DNA from: Dysgonamonadaceae bacterium
GTDB lineage: Bacteria > Bacteroidota > Bacteroidia > Bacteroidales > Azobacteroidaceae
Direction of reading: 5' to 3'
NCBI GenBank assembly: GCA_031282925.1
Contig: JAITCT010000236.1
Coordinates: 1-5,085, forward strand
Length of the DNA: 5,085 bases
Numbering within the stretch: the first letter of the stretch is position 1; each line of letters begins with the position of its first letter. Position numbers and translations under genes: made by a program. Below, one piece after another: positions 1-5,085 of the stretch. The notes under the pieces were generated by a model that saw only the letters and a program-made list of their open reading frames with translations, did not search any database and was not told the DNA's origin.

Positions 1-645
1 AAACTTTGCGTAACTTGTGGAGAACCTTTGGTTGCCGGGGAAAATTATTTTTGCCTGGAATGTTTCCTGAAATTACCGAAAACCAATTATCACCTGATCC
101 CCGACAACCGGACAACCGACCGTTTTGCCGGAAAAATTCCCGTTGCGAAAGGCGCTTCCTATTTATATTACAGTAAAGGCGGAATCAGTCAAAAACTAAT
201 CGCCGAAATCAAATACCGCGACAACCGGAATCTGGGCGAGTGGATGGGCGTTTTGCTGGCAAAAGACTGGCTCCCGGGCGGTTTTTTTCATGGGATAGAC
301 TGCCTGGTTCCTGTTCCGCTTCACCCGTCCAAAGAGAAAAAACGGGGATTTAACCAGTCGGAAATGATTGCATCGGGAATTTCACAAATTACGGGTATCC
401 GGATAGATACAAAAAACATAATCCGCAAAAAAGCCAATGAAACCCAAACAAAGAAAGGCCGTTTTGAACGGTGGAAAAATACAAAAGACCTGTTCGAGGC
501 AAAAAATATTGATTTTTTCAACAGCAAACATGTTTTGATTATAGATGATGTGCTGACAACCGGTTCGACTTTGGAAGCCGTCGCCCGAAGTATTTTAAAG
601 GCAACAAATGTAAAAATAAGCCTTTTAAGTTTGGCAATTACGTGA
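1..645 (+). CDS. comF: ComF-family phosphoribosyltransferase, 5'-truncated by the window edge
   Basis: Type I phosphoribosyltransferase-fold protein of the ComF family; the family is named after a competence gene, but its role in Bacteroidota is not settled. The frame is open from base 1, giving 214 visible residues. Those nearest the edge form a zinc-ribbon pair, C3-x2-C6 and C18-x2-C21, the usual ComF N-terminus, so the TTG at 28 is internal and the true start lies upstream, probably fewer than 30 codons away. The middle has the family's PVPLHPSKEKKRGFNQSE segment (about residues 105-122). Near the C-terminus, bases 532-570 encode the PRPP-binding loop VLIIDDVLTTGST, with both acidic residues and the TTGST turn intact. 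The stop is TGA at 643-645. A promoter lies between it and pyrE, so it probably belongs to an upstream transcript. Family call is firm; substrate is unknown. Confidence 0.93.
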   Translation, partial: KLCVTCGEPLVAGENYFCLECFLKLPKTNYHLIPDNRTTDRFAGKIPVAKGASYLYYSKGGISQKLIAEIKYRDNRNLGEWMGVLLAKDWLPGGFFHGIDCLVPVPLHPSKEKKRGFNQSEMIASGISQITGIRIDTKNIIRKKANETQTKKGRFERWKNTKDLFEAKNIDFFNSKHVLIIDDVLTTGSTLEAVARSILKATNVKISLLSLAIT

Positions 646-668
646 TTTTTTTAAAATTCAAAGGATAT

Positions 669-702
669 TTTGCCGAATTGTCATTTTGATTGATTACTTT
701 TG
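669..702 (+). promoter_or_regulatory. Bacteroidota-type promoter for the pyrE-argH cluster
   Basis: A perfect TAnnTTTG -7 element, TACTTTTG, lies at 695-702. A TTTG at 669-672 can serve as the -33 element, with 22 bases between them, inside the 17-23 base range known for Bacteroides/Flavobacterium vegetative promoters. Transcription would begin at about 707-711, leaving a leader of roughly 35 bases before the pyrE ATG at 744. The 98-base gap (646-743) otherwise holds a run of seven T right after the comF stop without a convincing stem before it, so no comF terminator can be claimed. No operator, riboswitch or attenuator structure was seen. Confidence 0.65.
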
Positions 703-743
703 CACTTCAAATTAACACTGAATACGGAAAATATATCTTTTCA

Positions 744-1379
744 ATGCGAACATTAGAACAAATACTCGCCAATAAACTGCTGAAAGTAAAAGCGGTTAAA
801 CTTCAGCCTGCCAACCCGTTCGTTTGGGCTTCCGGCTGGAAATCGCCGGTTTATTGCGACAACAGAAAAACGCTGTCTTATCCTTCGTTGCGTAATTTTA
901 TCAAACTGGAACTGGCTCGTACCATTATCGAAAAGTACGGAAATGTAAACACCATTGCAGGAGTAGCAACGGGCGCTATTGCCCAGGGAGCAATGGTTGC
1001 CGAAGAGCTAAACCTGCCTTTTGTTTATATTCGCTCCACGCCCAAAGACCACGGTCTGGAAAACCTGATTGAAGGCGATTTGAAACCGGGTTCCAAAGTA
1101 ATCGTTGTGGAAGACCTGATTTCTACGGGCAACAGCAGCCTGAAAGCAGTCGAAGCCGTCAGGAATACAGGCTGTGATGTGATAGGCCTGATTGCTATTT
1201 TCACTTACGGATTTCCTGTTGCCGATGAAAAATTCAAAGAAGCAAAAGTCAAATATACCACTTTATGCAATTATGACGCTATTTTGGATGAAGCCTTGAA
1301 AACGGACTACGTGGACGAATCCGAAATTAAAACCCTTCAGGAATGGAGGAAAGACCCTGTTAACTGGAATCCTAAATAA
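744..1379 (+). CDS. pyrE: Orotate phosphoribosyltransferase
   Basis: Cytoplasmic enzyme that joins orotate to PRPP to give orotidine 5'-monophosphate, the fifth step of pyrimidine synthesis. The start is ATG at 744 (211 aa, the usual Bacteroidota length). An in-frame TTG at 690 would add 18 residues with no family counterpart and would lie upstream of the predicted transcript start. Visible motifs are the N-terminal NPFVWASGWKSPVYCDNRK stretch (residues 24-42) that binds orotate and phosphate, the flexible catalytic loop with KDHG (101-104), and the PRPP loop VIVVEDLISTGNS (119-131). All key positions are present. There is no clear Shine-Dalgarno sequence; the leader is A/T-rich, as is common in this phylum. 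The next gene starts 9 bases downstream in the same direction, so this is probably the first gene of an operon. Confidence 0.96.
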   Translation: MRTLEQILANKLLKVKAVKLQPANPFVWASGWKSPVYCDNRKTLSYPSLRNFIKLELARTIIEKYGNVNTIAGVATGAIAQGAMVAEELNLPFVYIRSTPKDHGLENLIEGDLKPGSKVIVVEDLISTGNSSLKAVEAVRNTGCDVIGLIAIFTYGFPVADEKFKEAKVKYTTLCNYDAILDEALKTDYVDESEIKTLQEWRKDPVNWNPK

Positions 1380-1388
1380 TTTTCAAAT

Positions 1389-1820
1389 ATGACTGAATTT
1401 ACAAGCGAAATCAAACAACTTCCTCACAGTGGGACAACTGTCTATGAAGTTCTTTCCGATTTAAGCAATCTTGAAAAACTCAAAGAACAGCTTCCGGACA
1501 GTAAAATACAGGCTGTTACGTTCGAGCGCGATTACTGTACCTTTAATATAAGTGCGGTAGGGAACGTGCGCGTTACCATCGTGGAACGCGAACCCGGCAA
1601 AACGATTAAATTCACGGCCGACCAGTCGCCGATCGAATTTTATCTGTGGATACAACTTAAAGAAGTGGATTCGCAGAGCACACGGATAAAATTGACCCTC
1701 AAAGCCGAATTGAATCCGGTGTTGAAACCGATGGTGTCGGGTATGCTTCAAACCGGTCTGGATCAAATCGCAGACGTTTTAGCCGCCATACCGTATGAAA
1801 CTCTGGGAAAAAAACATTAG
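1389..1820 (+). CDS. Small SRPBCC (START/polyketide-cyclase-like) fold protein
   Basis: A 143-residue soluble protein without signal peptide or membrane segment. Its layout fits the SRPBCC helix-grip fold: an N-terminal strand (about 2-12), a short helix pair (about 16-35, including YEVLSDLSNLEKL), a run of alternating strands (about 40-105) with the GNVRVTIVEREPGKTIKF segment, and a long C-terminal helix (about 110-134, NPVLKPMVSGML onward). The fold has a hydrophobic cavity for small ligands, but nothing visible identifies a ligand or a catalytic residue, so the function is unknown. It starts 9 bases after pyrE, with an A/T-rich spacer and no Shine-Dalgarno sequence, and its last 26 bases overlap argH. 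The tail after IPY (residues 134-136) is polar, YETLGKKH counted from Y136, and is written within the overlap. It is clearly real: it sits in frame between two well-recognised genes. An accessory role for either neighbour is only a guess. Confidence 0.85.
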   Translation: MTEFTSEIKQLPHSGTTVYEVLSDLSNLEKLKEQLPDSKIQAVTFERDYCTFNISAVGNVRVTIVEREPGKTIKFTADQSPIEFYLWIQLKEVDSQSTRIKLTLKAELNPVLKPMVSGMLQTGLDQIADVLAAIPYETLGKKH

Positions 1821-3129
1821 GGTTGACAAAACAATCGAAAATTTCACAGTCGGGAAAGACCGGGAAATGGATTTGTACTTGGCCAAAGCCGACGTGTCAG
1901 GCTCAATGGCGCATATAATCATGCTCGAAAGCATCGGGCTGTTGACCGGAGACGAACTCCGCGAACTTTTATCCGAACTCCGGAATATTTACCGAACCAT
2001 CCTGTCCGGCGAATTTACGATTGAAGAAGGTGTTGAAGATGTACATTCCCAAGTCGAATTGCTGTTAACCCGCAAACTGGGCGACACAGGAAAAAAGATT
2101 CACAGCGGCCGGTCGCGTAACGATCAGGTACTGCTGGATGTAAAACTTTTTACCCGCGATGCGATTCGAAATCTGGCGGAAATCGTTTCCGACCTGATAG
2201 ATATTTTATTAGACCGGAGCGAAAAATACAAAAATGTTTTGCTTCCGGGCTATACGCATCTGCAAATAGCCATGCCTTCGTCGTTCGGGCTTTGGTTCGG
2301 CGCTTATGCCGAAAGTTTGACTGACGATTTGCAGCTATTGCTGGCCGCTTACAAAATCTGTAACCGCAATCCCTTGGGTTCGGCGGCCGGATACGGCTCT
2401 TCATTCCCCTTAAACCGGCAGATGACTACCGATTTGCTGGGATTCGATTCGATGAATTACAATGTCGTTTATGCGCAAATGGGACGGGGAAAATTGGAGC
2501 GCACGGTCGGGTTTGCTTTGGCAGGAATCGCGGCAAGCCTTTCAAAACTGGCCGTTGACGCTTGTCTGTATAACAGCCAAAACTTCGGTTTTATCCGTTT
2601 GCCTGACGAATTTACGACCGGCTCAAGCATCATGCCGCACAAGAAAAATCCCGACGTCTTTGAATTGATACGGGCAAAATGCAATTTGATCCAAGGCCTT
2701 CCGCAACAAATTACTTTGATTGTCAATAACCTGCCTTCGGGTTATTTCCGTGATTTGCAAATGACCAAAGAAGTCTTTTTACCGGCTTTCGGCGAATTGT
2801 CCGACTGTATCCGCATGGCCGGCCGGATGATGCAATCGGTGAAAGTCAATGAGAATATCCTGGAAGATGAGAAATACGATTTGCTTTTCAGCGTGGAAAA
2901 AGTGAATGAATTGGCACTGAAAGGCATCCCTTTCAGGGACGCCTATAAACAGGTCGGATTGGAAATCGAATCCGGCCGGTTCACTGTTGACAAAAAAGCA
3001 CTTCATACCCACGAAGGAAGCATCGGGAATCTCTGTAACGATAAAATTGCCGCCCTGAAAAAGGAAATAATCGGCGCGTTTGATTTCGACAAAATCAAAC
3101 GGGCTGAGGAACAGCTTGTGAAAACGTGA
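1795..3129 (+). CDS. argH: Argininosuccinate lyase
   Basis: Cytoplasmic homotetrameric enzyme of the fumarase/aspartase superfamily that splits argininosuccinate into arginine and fumarate, the last step of arginine synthesis. At 444 aa it is full length for the Bacteroidota type. Motifs: HSGRSRNDQ (103-111), GYTHLQ with T154-H155 (152-157), NPLGSAAGYGSSFPLNR (192-208), and the superfamily signature loop GSSIMPHKKNPD (276-287) with the catalytic serine region and the lysine/asparagine that hold the substrate. The sequence AMPSSFGLWFGAYAE after THLQI departs from the common proteobacterial form but matches what is familiar from Bacteroides ArgH. The ATG at 1795 is chosen because KLWEKN directly after it is the conserved beginning, although it lies inside the preceding gene. 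The stop TGA at 3127-3129 overlaps the next start. No active-site residue appears to be missing. Confidence 0.97.
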   Translation: MKLWEKNIRVDKTIENFTVGKDREMDLYLAKADVSGSMAHIIMLESIGLLTGDELRELLSELRNIYRTILSGEFTIEEGVEDVHSQVELLLTRKLGDTGKKIHSGRSRNDQVLLDVKLFTRDAIRNLAEIVSDLIDILLDRSEKYKNVLLPGYTHLQIAMPSSFGLWFGAYAESLTDDLQLLLAAYKICNRNPLGSAAGYGSSFPLNRQMTTDLLGFDSMNYNVVYAQMGRGKLERTVGFALAGIAASLSKLAVDACLYNSQNFGFIRLPDEFTTGSSIMPHKKNPDVFELIRAKCNLIQGLPQQITLIVNNLPSGYFRDLQMTKEVFLPAFGELSDCIRMAGRMMQSVKVNENILEDEKYDLLFSVEKVNELALKGIPFRDAYKQVGLEIESGRFTVDKKALHTHEGSIGNLCNDKIAALKKEIIGAFDFDKIKRAEEQLVKT

Positions 3130-3608
3130 AAAATCTCATCATCTCCATACTACTTATTTGCATTGTTTTTTCCTGCAAAGAAGAAATTTACTCAACAATT
3201 CCGACCGCTCCGGTCAGTTACAAACTGAACTTAAATCTCTATGAGGCCGACGCTCGGTTAAACGCAGGAGTAGGCACTTATCTGTGTATTACCCAAAAAC
3301 GGCTCGAAACAGACCGGTTGGGATTCGGCGGTTTATTGATAGTCAACGGAATAGGAGAAGAAGCGGTCAATATTTATGCCTACGATTTGGCTTGTCCCAA
3401 TGAAGCCAGCCGGAATGCATTGGTAGTTCCCGAAAACATCAGTGAAGCGGGGAGTCCGACGGCGATTACGGCTAAATGTCCGAAGTGCGGCGCGGTTTTT
3501 AATATCATTGATGGATATGGGACGCCGCAATCCGGTTCAAAATACTATTTACGGGCTTACCGGGTGATGAAAACCATGAATAACGGGGAATATTTGGTGG
3601 CGCAATGA
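3126..3608 (+). CDS. Small lipoprotein with a degenerate Rieske-like domain
   Basis: A 160-residue protein beginning at GTG 3126, which shares four bases (GTGA) with the argH stop. This start is chosen because it gives a compact lipoprotein signal: a lysine at 2, a hydrophobic core (4-15) and the lipobox VFSC with cysteine 17. Charged residues K18-E19-E20 follow at once, resembling the acidic surface-export signals described for Bacteroidota lipoproteins. The mature part has a mostly beta pattern. Residues 87-147 resemble a Rieske domain: DLACPNE (87-93), KCPKCGAVFN (117-126), then G-x-P-x-SG and a final LRAYRV (142-147). The Rieske ligands CxH and CxxH are replaced by C90-P-N92 and C118-x2-C121, so a normal [2Fe-2S] cluster is doubtful; three cysteines might hold another metal or none. 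It is co-transcribed with argH by position, but no functional tie to arginine is evident. Function unknown. Confidence 0.82.
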   Translation: MKNLIISILLICIVFSCKEEIYSTIPTAPVSYKLNLNLYEADARLNAGVGTYLCITQKRLETDRLGFGGLLIVNGIGEEAVNIYAYDLACPNEASRNALVVPENISEAGSPTAITAKCPKCGAVFNIIDGYGTPQSGSKYYLRAYRVMKTMNNGEYLVAQ

Positions 3609-3616
3609 CGGTTGCG
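3601..3616. terminator. Weak hairpin at the convergent gene ends, possible bidirectional stop
   Basis: CGCAA (3601-3605) and TTGCG (3612-3616) can pair around a six-base loop that contains the lipoprotein stop codon; TTTG (3593-3596) and CAAA (3618-3621) could extend it across an uneven internal loop. It lies at the junction with the convergent argS, where a two-way terminator would be expected. There is no U-tract directly after it on either strand and the stem is short, so this is a tentative call. Confidence 0.22.
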
Positions 3617-3629
3617 ACAAATTGAAAGT

Positions 3630-5085
3630 TTACATTCTTTCGGGAACATCAATTCCTAATAATCCGAAACCGGTTTTTATTATTTTTCCGACGTTTTGAG
3701 ATAAAACCAAACGGAATTTTTTGAGTTCTTCGTTTTCTTCTCCCAGAATAGAAAAATCATGGTAAAATTGATTGTATTCTTTTACCAAATCGTAGATATA
3801 ATTGGCAATTACGGCCGGACTGAAATTGTCGGCGGCTTCTTTTACCGTTGCCGGAAATTCGGATAATAATTGTATCAGTGTTTCTTCTTTTGAAGATATG
3901 GATAGCGGTTGCAGAGGCGCAAAATGCATTGTTCCTGCGGAAGCGGCGGTTTCATTGTATTTCCGCAAAACGGATTGAATCCGGGCGTAGGTGTATTGAA
4001 TGAAAGTACCTGTATTTCCGTTGAAATCAATAGATTCTTTGGGGTTGAAAACCATATTTTTGCGGGGATCTACTTTCAAAATAAAGTATTTCAATGCGCC
4101 TAATCCGACTGTCTGCGAGACTTTGTCAATTTCTTCTTCCGGATAGCCGTCCAATTTTCCCAGTTCCCTGGCTGTTTCTTTGGCGGTGTTAATCATTTCT
4201 TCGATTAAATCGTCGGCATCAACGACCGTGCCTTCGCGGGATTTCATTTTTCCTTCGGGCAGTTCGACCATTCCATAAGAGAAATGTACCAGGCCTTTCC
4301 CAAAATCAAAGCCTAATTTATCCAAGAGGATGGAAAGTACCTGAAAATGATAATTTTGTTCATTCCCAACCACATAAATCATTTTATCAATCGGATAATC
4401 ATCGAAACGAAGTTTGGCCGTTCCAATGTCCTGCGTCATGTAAACCGAAGTACCGTCGGCTCTTAGCAAAAGTTTTTCGTCCAAACCGTCGGCGGTCAGG
4501 TTTGCCCAGACCGACCCGTCTTCTTTCCGGTAGAAAATACCTTTTTGCAGGCCTCTTTCGACTTCTTTTTTGCCTTCTGTGTAAGTCCGGGATTCGTAGT
4601 AAATTTTGTCGAAGTTGACGCCAAGCGCTTTGTACGTTTCATCGAAACCCGCATAAACCCAAGCGTTCATCATTTCCCAAAGTGCGATGGTTTCAGGGTT
4701 GCCGGCTTCCCATTTGCGGAGCATTTCGCGGGCTTCGGCCATCAATGCGGATTTTTCTTCGGCTTCTTTCTGCGACATGCCGGCAGACTGTAATTCGGAA
4801 AGTTCCCTTTTATATTCCCTGTCGAATTTCACGTAGTAATCGCCAATCAAATGGTCGCCTTTTTTGCCGGAAGATTCGGGCGTTTCGCCGTTTCCCCATT
4901 TTTCCCATGCGAGCATGGATTTGCAAATATGGATTCCGCGATCATTTACAATATTGGTTTTCACCACATTGTAACCGTTGGCTTTCATGATTTCCGAAAG
5001 GCTGTAACCCAATAAATTATTCCGTATATGGCCTAAATGCAAGGGTTTATTGGTGTTTGGGGACGAATATTCAATCATGACTAAA
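3630..5085 (-). CDS. argS: Arginyl-tRNA synthetase, N-terminus beyond the right edge
   Basis: Class I aminoacyl-tRNA synthetase that charges tRNA-Arg with arginine in the cytoplasm. The frame is open to base 5085, and residues L-V precede the ATG at 5076-5078, so that ATG is internal. Roughly 110-120 residues (the N-terminal tRNA-binding domain and first catalytic strand) should lie outside, judged from a usual length near 600. Counting from that methionine, the visible part has SSPNTNKPLHLGH with the HIGH-box form HLGH (14-17), the GYNVVKTNIVNDRG segment (35-48), the tRNA-acceptor and editing-like connective region, the KMSKS counterpart KMKSR (277-281, bases 4236-4250), and the C-terminal DALR anticodon-binding helix bundle beginning near QYTYAR (361-366). 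It ends in GIDVPERM, a usual ArgS terminus, with TAA at 3630-3632. It converges on the argH cluster with a 21-base gap; its promoter is not in the window. Confidence 0.96.
   Translation of the reverse strand, partial: LVMIEYSSPNTNKPLHLGHIRNNLLGYSLSEIMKANGYNVVKTNIVNDRGIHICKSMLAWEKWGNGETPESSGKKGDHLIGDYYVKFDREYKRELSELQSAGMSQKEAEEKSALMAEAREMLRKWEAGNPETIALWEMMNAWVYAGFDETYKALGVNFDKIYYESRTYTEGKKEVERGLQKGIFYRKEDGSVWANLTADGLDEKLLLRADGTSVYMTQDIGTAKLRFDDYPIDKMIYVVGNEQNYHFQVLSILLDKLGFDFGKGLVHFSYGMVELPEGKMKSREGTVVDADDLIEEMINTAKETARELGKLDGYPEEEIDKVSQTVGLGALKYFILKVDPRKNMVFNPKESIDFNGNTGTFIQYTYARIQSVLRKYNETAASAGTMHFAPLQPLSISSKEETLIQLLSEFPATVKEAADNFSPAVIANYIYDLVKEYNQFYHDFSILGEENEELKKFRLVLSQNVGKIIKTGFGLLGIDVPERM

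Noticed and set aside
103..118. Tandem GACAACCG repeat, with a further copy at 220-227
   Set aside because: Two eight-base copies in a coding region, with one more nearby, fit chance and codon use; there is no regular array.
626..633. Second TAnnTTTG match (TAAGTTTG) at the end of comF
   Set aside because: No TTG lies 17-23 bases upstream, and it would give a long leader; the copy at 695-702 is the better promoter element.
28..645. ComF gene starting at TTG 28
   Set aside because: The frame is open to base 1 and the residues before the TTG include the first zinc-ribbon cysteine pair, so the gene begins outside the window.
633..674. GGCAA (633-637) and TTGCC (670-674) as a comF terminator stem
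   Set aside because: The loop would exceed 30 bases and the second arm is not followed by a T-run; the seven-T run at 646-652 has no stem just before it.
2150..3012. Several minus-strand open frames of 61-85 codons and a plus-strand one at 2462-2668
   Set aside because: They are shadows of argH in other frames; argH motifs are continuous through the region.
4545..4990. Plus-strand open frames of 82 and 102 codons
   Set aside because: They lie fully antisense to well-conserved argS sequence, are rich in Phe, Arg and Cys as expected of a complementary reading, and have no recognisable domain.

Overview
The window is ordinary chromosomal housekeeping DNA from a member of the Bacteroidota, most likely Bacteroidales. 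The reasons are the proteins themselves (ArgH, PyrE and ArgS follow the Bacteroides-type sequence pattern), a TAnnTTTG-type -7 promoter element ahead of pyrE, little or no Shine-Dalgarno sequence before the starts, and a lipoprotein with charged residues right after its lipidated cysteine. The family or genus cannot be fixed from this sequence. No mobile element, CRISPR array, tRNA or rRNA gene was seen.

Left to right: bases 1-645 hold the 3' part of a plus-strand ComF-family phosphoribosyltransferase whose start lies off the left edge. A gap of about 100 bases follows, carrying a good Bacteroidota promoter. From 744 to 3608 there is a tight four-gene plus-strand cluster: pyrE (orotate phosphoribosyltransferase), a small SRPBCC-fold protein, argH (argininosuccinate lyase) and a small lipoprotein with a degenerate Rieske-like domain. 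The gap and overlaps are 9 bases, a 26-base overlap and a 4-base overlap, so one transcript with coupled translation is likely. Only 21 bases separate the end of this cluster from the end of argS (arginyl-tRNA synthetase), which is read on the minus strand and runs off the right edge with its N-terminal domain missing.

The metabolic theme is pyrimidine and arginine supply. PyrE makes orotidine monophosphate and ArgH makes arginine; both pathways draw on carbamoyl phosphate and aspartate. ArgS, convergent to the cluster, consumes the arginine. The SRPBCC protein and the lipoprotein have no function that can be read from sequence. The lipoprotein is the least understood item: it keeps the outline of a Rieske [2Fe-2S] domain, but both histidine ligand positions are changed. 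Nothing here amounts to a convincing new multi-gene system.
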